DNA from: a virus
Direction: 5' to 3' (one strand)
DNA: 37,906 nt
IMG/VR virus record: IMGVR_UViG_3300021963_004741
Span: 1 to 37,906 of that record
The notes beneath the pieces are model-generated. The model was not told the DNA's origin and made no database searches. It saw only the letters and a program-made list of their open reading frames with translations. A program made the position numbers and the translations under genes. Positions 26,904 to 35,360 of the stretch are shown here, piece after piece. The first letter of the stretch is position 1, and the number at the start of each line of letters is the position of its first letter.

Positions 26904-27616
26904 AAAGTTTTAAAATAAATATCAGTTGTTATCATTGATTCTACATATTCATTTATATTTGAATCATTTCTACCAAAACATATGGTTGGATGATAATTTT
27001 CTATATAATTATCCAATGAACAATTTGCCCATTTATAAATTGTAAATTCTTCTACCAATGTTTTAACATCATCATTTTTTGCGATTTGTAATAAATCCTT
27101 ACCAATTTGAGAATCCGATATATAAATAAATCCGGCATTTGGAATAATAAATTTAGATTCGACTTGCCAAGAATTATTATTTAAAAAATCATTTTTATGA
27201 TAATCAAAAGAATGTATATCTACATTATTTAAAGTAGATTCTACATCATATTCGTATATAGGTGCTAAAAATTCTTTTGTATTCATATAATTGAAAAATG
27301 AATCATCCAATTCTTTTTCTAAACAATAATCCCAATCTAAAAATAATATTTTAGAAAAGTTACTACATGCCTTATCGATTGCTATTAATTTATGAATAAA
27401 TTCATATAATATAGATGAATATTTAAAATTTAATTTATTTCTATCACATAGAATAGTATTATATCCCATAGAATCTAGTATCGATTTGTTATCGATTCCC
27501 CATACATACACAATCTCATTGTATTGTGGTGTTTGTGGTACAATTGATAAATCCATATCGCCCCAAACGGCTCTAATGAATTTAATATCTCGTGTATTTT
27601 GATTATTTGTAATCAT
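26900..27616 (-). CDS. Putative GT-A glycosyltransferase with DWD motif
   Basis: The 238-residue protein carries ILFLDWDYCLE with D94-W-D96, a DxD-type metal and nucleotide-sugar site flanked by a strand, and an NAGFIYISDS segment as often found in GT8/GT32-like enzymes. The last 40 residues include ENYHPTICFGRND with a possible C-terminal His. Family assignment is weak, but position next to other glycosyltransferases supports it. It is one base from the fibre gene's stop, so it is co-transcribed with the fibre, which makes the fibre a candidate acceptor. Confidence 0.55.
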   Translation of the reverse strand: MITNNQNTRDIKFIRAVWGDMDLSIVPQTPQYNEIVYVWGIDNKSILDSMGYNTILCDRNKLNFKYSSILYEFIHKLIAIDKACSNFSKILFLDWDYCLEKELDDSFFNYMNTKEFLAPIYEYDVESTLNNVDIHSFDYHKNDFLNNNSWQVESKFIIPNAGFIYISDSQIGKDLLQIAKNDDVKTLVEEFTIYKWANCSLDNYIENYHPTICFGRNDSNINEYVESMITTDIYFKTL

Positions 27617-27617
27617 A

Positions 27618-30600
27618 TTATTGGTTTTCTAATTCTAAAATTCTTTCTTCTAATTCTTCTATTTTTTTAAGAAGTTCTTTAATTGCAGCAGTATTAATTG
27701 GTATTATTGCGTTGTAATCTAATGAAAGTACATTATCATATTCTTCATTATTTCCAATATTATTAACTAAATATGGAAAATGTTGTTGAACTTCTTGTGC
27801 TATAAATCCAAATGAATCCTTTTGGTCAGTAAATGGTGCCAATTTATTATTCCAAATAAATGATTTTGGTTTTAATTTTTCTATTGCTAACAATGGAGAT
27901 TCTATATCTTTTATATTTGTTTTCAATCGTTCATCCGATGTTGCAATAAATGCAGATGCTTGAATCTCACCATTTACTCTCACGTTACCCAAAAAAGCTG
28001 CACTATACGCAGTACCACCCACACTTGCAACAGGCCCTACTTGTGCAAATCCACCGGCTGATGATGCTATCATACCATTTACACCAATCGAAGTTTTTTC
28101 TTCGGCAGATGTAACATCAACAGTACTTCCTGCACTTTGCATTCCATAATAATTCCAAGTAGCACTTACCGATACACCAAACACCCATGCATAATATACC
28201 GATGATAATGTTTTTGCTTGAACAACTTCTACATAATAACTTGAACCAACAGATAATCCCGAAAAGGCAACTGATGTAGTACCACCAGGTATATATGGAA
28301 ATGTGTATGATGTATTTGTACCGAGAATATCCAATCTACTATATACTCTAACTGTTTTTGTATCAATAAGAGTACCATCGCTGGTATATAATTTTACAGT
28401 AACTTCTTGTAGTGTAGTATTTTGAATACTTTTAAAATTACTTAAAGTAGTACTCCAAGATACATTACCAGATAATCCGGATTGAGTAGAACCCCCATAT
28501 GGTACGTTAACTATAATAGATGCTCCTTGTGCGGTGAAATTGGAAGAGTTTGCACTTTGAACTGTATATCCGGTCCAAGTTGTGGCATAATTATGTGTGT
28601 ATGGAGTCGTGCCACTACCATCGCTTGTTCCTGGTATACTAATAGTTGCAGAAGTACTATTCTTTGTTAAAGAATCTTTTGTAATTTTAATTTTTTCAGT
28701 ACCACCACTAGATAATGTTAAGTTTCCATCCGCATATAATATAGTTGCACCATTATTTGATGCGATATAGGCAGAACCAATTGACCAACCACCAACGCTA
28801 CCTCCCGTTTTTGCAGAACCATTATTTTGAAATCCACTATCATTGGTTAGTGATGAAATATTTGAACCAACTTTAAGCGTACCTGTAATTGTTACATCAC
28901 CTCCAATTGTTAAATTACTCCCATCCCAAGTAATTGATTTAGTACTACCATCTCCAATTGAAAATTTATATCCACCACTATAACCTAAAAAGAATCCCGT
29001 TCCCGTATTGTAATCACTTTGTCCGCCTCTAACATACCCACCACTACTCATAGCAATACCACCACTTCCAATAGTAATAGCGGCTTCGATACCAACTTTT
29101 GCTTGATTTTGAGGAGAATAGTTTTGAACATTTCCCAATCCAACATCATTACCCGTTAAACTAAATCCACTCAATGTTAATGATGTTGCGGTAATTGCTC
29201 CCGATATATTTGCGCCAGTTGCCGTTAGTACTCCAGCTGCTGAAACTCTAAATGGAGCAGAACCATATGTTGTATTTCCTAAATAGATTCCATTAGTATC
29301 AGCTTTAAAAATACTATTACCACTACCAATTGCAATAGTACCACCACTAATAGTACCACCACTAATAGTACCACCACTAATTGTAGCAGTTGATGTTATA
29401 TTACCACTAAATGTACCCGCATTTGCATTTATAGTACCAGCTACAGTCAAAGTAGTACCATCCCAAGTTAATTTATCTTTTAATGAAAATTTACCCGAAC
29501 TATCTAAATATACACCTGTGGTTGAATCATTATATGTACCATTCGCACCACTACCAATCCATATTTTTCGAGTGGATGTTCTTGCATCCAAATTTATTCT
29601 AGCAGCAGATGTATCACCAACTGTAAATAATTCTTTTATATATCCAACTTGTCCACCAATTGCGGGTGAATAAATAACAGTATCTCCTATAAATGAACCA
29701 CTAAATTGTCCGTTTGCTAATTGTTGAACTTTGGATAGAGATGATGAAAGAATTAATACATTTGAAGCACTTACCGATGAACTTAAAGTTGTAATAGATG
29801 AACTTACTGATGAACTTAGTGATGTAATACTACCACTAACACTACCACTTAAAGTTGTAATACTACCACTAGCGGATGAACTATATACAGTCATAGTTCC
29901 ACTAATAGATGATGAAACTGCCGTTAATTCAGCTGCTGATGCCGATGCTGATGCGCTTATGAATGTTAAAGTTCCACCAATATTATTATTACCACCGGTG
30001 AATAAAGCGGATTGTGTAACTGCTATTGGTACATAATTGTTATTTACATCATAAAATTCAAAATTAAATTTATATGTTTCATTACCAACTACCGTAGGCA
30101 TTGATGTTACGAATTCAATCTCCGATGGAGAAAATGCCGTATCTTGTGATAATTTTAAACTAACATTACCCAAATGCCATTCTCCTTGCGATTGTGAAAA
30201 ATATAAACTAGCAGTTGGTTCTGCTATTGGTAATGTAAATTGAATAGATTGGTCTTTTAAATTTTTAGTTGGAGTTATTCCATTTAAAGTACTAACCAAA
30301 TATTCACCATTATTAGAACCACTAATATAAATACCTAAATCACTCGAAGTAGATGCTGAATAAAATGCATCTAATCCCAATTCAAAAACATTACCATTTG
30401 TTAAATTCAATGAAGATGAATATTTAAAATAACCACTACCATTTAATTTAACGCCGTTATCAATTCTACTTGAAGTTAATTGTGTAGTTACTCCATCTGC
30501 AATCCATAATTTCTCTAAAGTTTCAGATGTAAATAAACCAGATTGACCTACAACACTTCCACTTAATTCATATGAAGTTAATAATTCTTTTGATTCAACT

Positions 30601-31340
30601 AAAATATCCTGTATTAAATCTGCATCTGAAATATCTCCCAATGAAGTTCTAAATACTTTTATTCTTTTCACATCACCTGCAAATGTATCTATTTGAGATA
30701 ATTTTATATTTGCAAATGATGAAACTATATTAGATTGTAATTTTACATCATTTACAATTGTATAAATTGGAGAAAGTGTTTCAGAAATACTAGCAACAGG
30801 TCGTTTATAAAAACGAATTTTAGTAGTATTTGGCAAAGATGGATTTACATTAATCGTTTTTTGCCACTTAACATTATATTGACCTTCCCATTCAGTTGGT
30901 ATAGGAGAAACTATGCCATTATTAATATAAGATGCTACCTCCCCTAATATTGTTATTGTAGCATTACCATACGCCGTTCCATCTAATACAACTCCATTTG
31001 AATCCGTTGTTTTATTTGGATATATGTGTACTGCTATTACTTTTGAAACACCCTCATAATATTCGGTAACAATATTTGCACCATCTACGGATGATGAAAC
31101 GATACCTTCACCTGGCTCATGGTAAATTATATCACCATTTGCATCTTTTATTTCTATTTTAATTAAAGTATCAGGTACTAAAAATTCAGAACCTTGTATT
31201 AGAAATGCGTTTTTTCCACCAGTAAATGTATCTGGCAGTTCACTTATTTTAAAATAAGTACTATTTGGATTGGTATCAGTTATAAATGTTTGATATCTTT
31301 CTAAATTTTCAGGAAATAAAGTTTTTCTTACTAGAGCCAT
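27618..31340 (-). CDS. Tail-fibre/tail-appendage protein with C-terminal S74 intramolecular chaperone
   Basis: The 1240-residue protein is a beta-rich, Ser/Thr/Gly-rich fibre. The N-terminal 450 residues are a mixed beta region starting MALVRKTLFPENLERYQ. Residues 480-534 contain five tandem 11-residue repeats of the SGSITTLSSSV type, expected to form a trimeric stalk. At about 651-667 there are three short SGGTI repeats. The C-terminus from 1134 on is a Peptidase_S74 endosialidase-type chaperone: TSDERLKTN with S1135-D1136 as the likely autocleavage pair, FGFIAQEVQ, and a final coiled coil (ELLKKIEELEERILELENQ). The chaperone drives trimer folding and is then cut off. It begins the island and is followed one base later by a glycosyltransferase gene. 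Confidence 0.88.
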   Translation of the reverse strand: MALVRKTLFPENLERYQTFITDTNPNSTYFKISELPDTFTGGKNAFLIQGSEFLVPDTLIKIEIKDANGDIIYHEPGEGIVSSSVDGANIVTEYYEGVSKVIAVHIYPNKTTDSNGVVLDGTAYGNATITILGEVASYINNGIVSPIPTEWEGQYNVKWQKTINVNPSLPNTTKIRFYKRPVASISETLSPIYTIVNDVKLQSNIVSSFANIKLSQIDTFAGDVKRIKVFRTSLGDISDADLIQDILVESKELLTSYELSGSVVGQSGLFTSETLEKLWIADGVTTQLTSSRIDNGVKLNGSGYFKYSSSLNLTNGNVFELGLDAFYSASTSSDLGIYISGSNNGEYLVSTLNGITPTKNLKDQSIQFTLPIAEPTASLYFSQSQGEWHLGNVSLKLSQDTAFSPSEIEFVTSMPTVVGNETYKFNFEFYDVNNNYVPIAVTQSALFTGGNNNIGGTLTFISASASASAAELTAVSSSISGTMTVYSSSASGSITTLSGSVSGSITSLSSSVSSSITTLSSSVSASNVLILSSSLSKVQQLANGQFSGSFIGDTVIYSPAIGGQVGYIKELFTVGDTSAARINLDARTSTRKIWIGSGANGTYNDSTTGVYLDSSGKFSLKDKLTWDGTTLTVAGTINANAGTFSGNITSTATISGGTISGGTISGGTIAIGSGNSIFKADTNGIYLGNTTYGSAPFRVSAAGVLTATGANISGAITATSLTLSGFSLTGNDVGLGNVQNYSPQNQAKVGIEAAITIGSGGIAMSSGGYVRGGQSDYNTGTGFFLGYSGGYKFSIGDGSTKSITWDGSNLTIGGDVTITGTLKVGSNISSLTNDSGFQNNGSAKTGGSVGGWSIGSAYIASNNGATILYADGNLTLSSGGTEKIKITKDSLTKNSTSATISIPGTSDGSGTTPYTHNYATTWTGYTVQSANSSNFTAQGASIIVNVPYGGSTQSGLSGNVSWSTTLSNFKSIQNTTLQEVTVKLYTSDGTLIDTKTVRVYSRLDILGTNTSYTFPYIPGGTTSVAFSGLSVGSSYYVEVVQAKTLSSVYYAWVFGVSVSATWNYYGMQSAGSTVDVTSAEEKTSIGVNGMIASSAGGFAQVGPVASVGGTAYSAAFLGNVRVNGEIQASAFIATSDERLKTNIKDIESPLLAIEKLKPKSFIWNNKLAPFTDQKDSFGFIAQEVQQHFPYLVNNIGNNEEYDNVLSLDYNAIIPINTAAIKELLKKIEELEERILELENQ
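29341..29385 (-). repeat. Three tandem 15-bp repeats in the fibre gene
   Basis: Three adjacent copies of a 15-base unit (CCACCACTAATAGTA on the plus strand; the third copy has one change) encode the repeated SGGTI peptide. Such in-frame repeats can gain or lose copies by slippage and change fibre length without a frameshift. Confidence 0.85.
29739..29903 (-). repeat. Five tandem 33-bp (11-residue) repeats in the fibre gene
   Basis: Five consecutive 11-residue units (SGTMTVYSSSA, SGSITTLSGSV, SGSITSLSSSV, SSSITTLSSSV, SASNVLILSSS) lie in frame. Hydrophobic residues fall at positions 4, 7 and 11, as in a hendecad coiled coil or triple beta stalk. The nucleotide copies are diverged but clearly homologous. 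Confidence 0.75.
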
Positions 31341-31443
31341 TTAATATCTTTTTTAAATAAATATCTTATAAAAAAATATTATCCCATATTTATATAAAGA
31401 AATCTAATGAATACTTTATTAAACTAAAGAAAACTAAAGAGTT
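31341..31443. promoter_or_regulatory. Divergent control region between the fibre gene and the RHH-like gene
   Basis: This 103-base AT-rich gap is the only divergent intergenic region in the window. On the minus strand it contains TATAAATA (31387-31394), a match to the T4 late promoter box about 45 bases before the fibre ATG. On the plus-strand side it ends in a tandem 10-bp repeat directly before the small gene. No TTTG/TAnnTTTG promoter is seen for the plus-strand gene. It is a good candidate for a switch between the two transcription directions. Confidence 0.45.
31421..31440 (+). repeat. Perfect tandem 10-bp repeat, possible operator
   Basis: Two adjacent copies of AAACTAAAGA lie three bases before the ATG of the RHH-like gene. 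A 10-bp period places both copies on the same face of the helix, as in operators bound by ribbon-helix-helix dimers of dimers. The GAG at its end may also give weak ribosome binding (AAAGAG). Autoregulation is inferred. Confidence 0.5.
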
Positions 31444-31623
31444 ATGAAATACGCTATGTTGCAAATAAAAAAAGAAACCCACGAACTTCTCAAAAATTAT
31501 TGCGAAGAACATGGGTTCAAAATGGGAAGTTTAGTAGAAAACTTAATTAAGAAACATGTTGGTGTTCCTAAACCTCAATCAGGTGTGTTGAAAGCTGACA
31601 AGGTTAGAAGTCAATCTTACTAA
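31444..31623 (+). CDS. 59-residue ribbon-helix-helix-like DNA-binding protein, only plus-strand gene
   Basis: The gene runs opposite to every other gene in the window. The product starts with a short strand, YAMLQIKKETHELL, then helix KNYCEEHG and a second helix SLVENLIKKHV, the pattern of MetJ/Arc-type ribbon-helix-helix proteins, followed by a basic tail (LKADKVRSQSY). The strand residues should enter the DNA major groove. It overlaps the 3' end of the SbcD-SbcC fusion gene by 20 bases, tail to tail. A tandem 10-bp repeat lies just upstream. It probably regulates its own promoter and perhaps the fibre operon; that is inference from layout. Confidence 0.7.
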   Translation: MKYAMLQIKKETHELLKNYCEEHGFKMGSLVENLIKKHVGVPKPQSGVLKADKVRSQSY

Positions 31624-34600
31624 ATCCATTTTCTTTTTTAATTTCTATCAATCCATCTACGATATCTCGCATAGCATCTAAGTGAGAAATCATCCAAATA
31701 AAATCGAATTGTGTTTTAAGATACTGCATCATCATAAATAGAGATGATAAATTATCACTATCCAATGTACCAAAACCTTCATCTATTACTAAGAAGTTTG
31801 GACGAGGTAAGTTACATACATTAATAAGTGCAACTCTAATAGCCAATCCACTTACAAATTTCTCCATACCACTACACATTTCCAATGGCCATTCTTGGTC
31901 ATCATAAACAATTTTGGCATTGATTGATTTACCATCCACTTCCATTACAATTCCAAAATCAACAACTTGTGAAAGGATATTATTTATTTCGTTTTCAATA
32001 ACTGGCAATGCTTTAGAAATTAATTCATAAGGGATACCATCTCTCTTAACTGCATCTAAATAATAGGTGTATAGGCGATTCTTTTCTTCTAATTCCTTAA
32101 CATCATTCATCTTACCTTTTATCCCCTCTATAAACGAAGATATGGAAGAAATAGAACCATTCACATTTGCTATATCTTTAGTTACTTTTTTGATTTCACC
32201 ATCAATCTCATCTTTGGTTCTTTTTAAACCAAATATCACTTCGTTAATTTGTACATTCTTCTTAATAGTTGCTTCATTATCGTGATATTTCTGAATATTA
32301 ACTTTAACCGATTCTAATTGGTGTTCTAATAATTCCTCTTTAGTATTTAATCCTTGCAATTCTGCTTCAGATTTTTCTTTAATAACAACTGCTTTACCAT
32401 ATTTAGCTCGTAACTCTAACATAGTATCATATTGAGATTTTGCATCTTCAAACATATCCATAACATTAGAAAATCCACTTAAATCATTTAATGCTTCATC
32501 TACATTAACCTCCAAATATTCTAAATCTTCTTTTGCTTTCATTGCATCCTTTACGAATACATTATCACAACAAAATTTACAATTAGGGTCATATTGATGC
32601 GAATCCAAATGTTTAATCTTTTCTTCCGCTGCTTCTAAAGTTTTTTTAGCAACATAGTAAATATTATTTGCTACATTAAAATCTTTTTCCGCTTGTACAT
32701 AATTTGAATTAGCTTCTTCAACATCAATATATTCGGTTTCCGAAAGATAGAATTTCTTTTTATCTTCCATAGATGCCGATATCTCACTAATAGTTTCGGT
32801 ATATTTTTCTATATTTTCAACTTTAGCTTTCTTTTCTGCAAGAATATGTAAAATATCTCTACCAATTGAATTTTGTTGTTTTGTTAAACTATCCAAATCC
32901 AAATTACCATCCATTGGAGTAAGTTCCGCACTTAATCCAACAATTCTATTATTTAAATCAGTAGAATCATCATTCAATCTACCTAATTCCTTTTCTAATT
33001 CTTTTAATTCAACTTTCTTATCTTTTAATTCAGTTGCTTTATCAGCCAATTCGGATGTAAAATCGGTTTTCTTAAAGTTTTTAATTAAAACGGATACTTC
33101 TTTAATATCTTCGGTTGCAGTTTCGTATAATTTATCGAATACATTCAATCCCATAAATTGTGCCAATAAATCTTTTCTTTCCGATTGGGATTTATCAATG
33201 AATAGGGCGTTATTACCTTGCAATGATAAAGCAGTTAATACAAAATCCTCATACTTACCAACATATTGTTCGATAATTTGATTTGTATCTCTTCTTTCCG
33301 TACCATTTAAAGATGTTTTCTCATCACCATCTTGTCTCCAAAATTGTACATCTACTTTAACATTCTTCCCTTTATTAATTGTCTTTGCTGTTCTTTCAAT
33401 ATGATAATCTAACCCATCTATTTGAAAGTGTAAGTGACAAACGAAATCCGATTTACGATTGTTTAGAATATTAGCTGCTTTATACGCTCTACTACTCTTA
33501 TCATATAAACAAAATGATACTGCATCAAATAGAGATGATTTACCTTGCGCATTTGGTGCAAATAATCCCATCAATCCACCTAACTTTGTGAAATCAATTT
33601 TGTTATTTTCTCCATAACTAAACATATTTGAAAACTCAAACTTAATTGGTTTCCATTGAATATTTCTTTGAACATCTTCATTTACAATTCTACTATTAAT
33701 ATCTCTATTGATTATTTGTAATTTATCTAAATCTTCTTTAGCTACAAAAGGCATCATTCTCTCAACATACTCATTGATAAGAGAGTTCTGATAATTGATA
33801 TCTGAAATATCTTCAAAGTCTAATTTGTTTAATCTATTACCTGTTTTTGATTTAGAAAGAGAATCGGTTCTGATAATTGTAAAATCCTCAACACCATATC
33901 TCATCTTAATTTCAGCCATTACTCTTTTAGTATCAGCTGAATCGGTATTAGATAAACGAACTCTCAAACGAGGTTTCTTTGGCATATCTGATACGATAGG
34001 AACTTTCCCATTATCAATATCCATAGTGTAATACCCATAATCGTTGTGAATATCAACTGCTTCGTAACTCATTGTATCCAAATCCCAAATAAGGAATCCA
34101 TGCTTATCCAAAGTTTCACCAAAGTTTTGTTGAACCAATGAACCGGCATAAACTACTTTACATCCTTTTGGAGAAATCATCTCTTGTCTTTTGTGGATAT
34201 CACCCAATAAGGCTAAATCATATCCATCGAACATTTCGGTTGTGAAATGACGAGAAGATACTACATATCCAATATCGGTTTGAGAATTATCAACTGGTCC
34301 GTGAAATAAAGCAATCTTTTTGTTTCCACTTAAAGTTTCTGCTTTAGGCCAATTCGTTTTATCATCAAATATACTGAATACACCAAAATCTATTCCACCG
34401 ATAGAGTAAACTTGCGTATCTCTCAAATATGTAAAGTTTGGTAGATTTAATGCCTCCACAATTGGAGTAAGTACATCCAATCTATCGGAGTTGTTCATAT
34501 TACAATCGTGATTACCTGTAATAAGGATTGTTTCACAATGTTTAGAACATTCCGTAAATAACCAACTTATCTCTCTAACTAATTCAGGAGATAATTCTAA

Positions 34601-34765
34601 TTTAGCATGAGCAATATCACCTGCTAAATAAATGATTGAATCTTCCGTTCCTCTTTGACGAATTTCTTCAAACATTTTTTCAAACACTTGTCTATACTCA
34701 TTGTGTCTTTTCACATTACGAATGTGTACATCGGCAATGTGGTAAATCTTTTTTAATTTACTCAT
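31604..34765 (-). CDS. SbcD-SbcC (Mre11-Rad50, T4 gp47-gp46-like) fusion nuclease
   Basis: One 1053-residue chain holds both subunits of the recombination nuclease. Residues 1-350 are an Mre11-type calcineurin-like phosphoesterase: D12-x-H14, GD at 49-50, GNHD at 84-87, then HGPVD and GDIH. Residues 370-1053 are Rad50-like: Walker A APNAQGKSS (K409), two long coiled-coil arms broken by a zinc hook CKFC (C729, C732), the ABC signature CSGMEKFVSGLA, and Walker B LVIDEGFGTLD (D995-E996). In T4 these are the separate proteins gp47 and gp46, which resect DNA ends for recombination-dependent replication. It follows the DruA-like gene by four bases. All key motifs seem intact. Confidence 0.93.
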   Translation of the reverse strand: MSKLKKIYHIADVHIRNVKRHNEYRQVFEKMFEEIRQRGTEDSIIYLAGDIAHAKLELSPELVREISWLFTECSKHCETILITGNHDCNMNNSDRLDVLTPIVEALNLPNFTYLRDTQVYSIGGIDFGVFSIFDDKTNWPKAETLSGNKKIALFHGPVDNSQTDIGYVVSSRHFTTEMFDGYDLALLGDIHKRQEMISPKGCKVVYAGSLVQQNFGETLDKHGFLIWDLDTMSYEAVDIHNDYGYYTMDIDNGKVPIVSDMPKKPRLRVRLSNTDSADTKRVMAEIKMRYGVEDFTIIRTDSLSKSKTGNRLNKLDFEDISDINYQNSLINEYVERMMPFVAKEDLDKLQIINRDINSRIVNEDVQRNIQWKPIKFEFSNMFSYGENNKIDFTKLGGLMGLFAPNAQGKSSLFDAVSFCLYDKSSRAYKAANILNNRKSDFVCHLHFQIDGLDYHIERTAKTINKGKNVKVDVQFWRQDGDEKTSLNGTERRDTNQIIEQYVGKYEDFVLTALSLQGNNALFIDKSQSERKDLLAQFMGLNVFDKLYETATEDIKEVSVLIKNFKKTDFTSELADKATELKDKKVELKELEKELGRLNDDSTDLNNRIVGLSAELTPMDGNLDLDSLTKQQNSIGRDILHILAEKKAKVENIEKYTETISEISASMEDKKKFYLSETEYIDVEEANSNYVQAEKDFNVANNIYYVAKKTLEAAEEKIKHLDSHQYDPNCKFCCDNVFVKDAMKAKEDLEYLEVNVDEALNDLSGFSNVMDMFEDAKSQYDTMLELRAKYGKAVVIKEKSEAELQGLNTKEELLEHQLESVKVNIQKYHDNEATIKKNVQINEVIFGLKRTKDEIDGEIKKVTKDIANVNGSISSISSFIEGIKGKMNDVKELEEKNRLYTYYLDAVKRDGIPYELISKALPVIENEINNILSQVVDFGIVMEVDGKSINAKIVYDDQEWPLEMCSGMEKFVSGLAIRVALINVCNLPRPNFLVIDEGFGTLDSDNLSSLFMMMQYLKTQFDFIWMISHLDAMRDIVDGLIEIKKENGFSKIDF

Positions 34766-34769
34766 AATA

Positions 34770-35360
34770 TTACTTACTTTTTTTATTTACTAAATCTTTA
34801 AATAAGATTATTTTTTGATTCTCACCAGTTGGTTTTACAAATAATTCTTTTAATTCTTCACCCGTATGCCATTTCATAGAAGATGATTTGTGTTTAGGCA
34901 ATCCAGCCGTTTTACCTATTATCTTCCAATTATCAGCCAAATAAACTGCGCCAGTATTTCCACCGGCAACAAATGTTATCATCCACTTCAATTCATCGCC
35001 ATACTTTTCTTTCCAAGCAATTGGTGCAAGTAACCTTAATTGTTTAAGAATTTGAGTACCTGCATTTGGTATTTTTTTAGTCATACAAAATCTCCAATTG
35101 TTACCTATCGAATTGAATATTCCTTTATATTCCTCTTTACTAACTTTCAATTCATTTAAGATATCTTTTGGTGGCGGATATACTGATGAACCAATTCCTA
35201 TCATACCGATTGGATATTGTGGAAAACTATTATCTTCATATATCAACCAATCTATTCTTCTACCAACCGATGCATTACTTGCTACATACGAATGGTGTTT
35301 TTCAATTATATTTTTAACAATAGTTTTTTGTTCTTTTGATTTTACTTGAACTAATATCAT
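34770..35360 (-). CDS. DruA/DUF4338-like protein
   Basis: The 196-residue protein shows a motif order that I recall from DUF4338, the domain of the Druantia defence protein DruA: HHSY and SVGRRIDWLI near the N-terminus (22-40), IGIGSS, GNNWRF (86-91), an Asn/Leu/Ala-rich helix with W-K-x-KYGDEL (116-124), MITFVAGGNTG (127-137) and YLADNWKIIGKTAG (140-153). DruA itself is longer and acts in host antiphage islands with a helicase. Here the gene is alone, in an operon with primase (ATGA overlap) and the SbcDC fusion. A DNA-related enzymatic role is likely. The family call rests on motif resemblance only; an acyltransferase such as Mom-like modification enzymes is an alternative. Confidence 0.5.
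   Translation of the reverse strand: MILVQVKSKEQKTIVKNIIEKHHSYVASNASVGRRIDWLIYEDNSFPQYPIGMIGIGSSVYPPPKDILNELKVSKEEYKGIFNSIGNNWRFCMTKKIPNAGTQILKQLRLLAPIAWKEKYGDELKWMITFVAGGNTGAVYLADNWKIIGKTAGLPKHKSSSMKWHTGEELKELFVKPTGENQKIILFKDLVNKKSK

Noticed and set aside
29341-29385. Short direct repeats as a possible CRISPR array
   Set aside because: Units are 15 bases with no spacers and are in frame in the fibre gene.
29731-30036. 101-codon open frame on the plus strand inside the fibre gene
   Set aside because: It is the antisense shadow of the Ser-rich 11-residue repeats; the encoded LTDEL repeats have no independent support.
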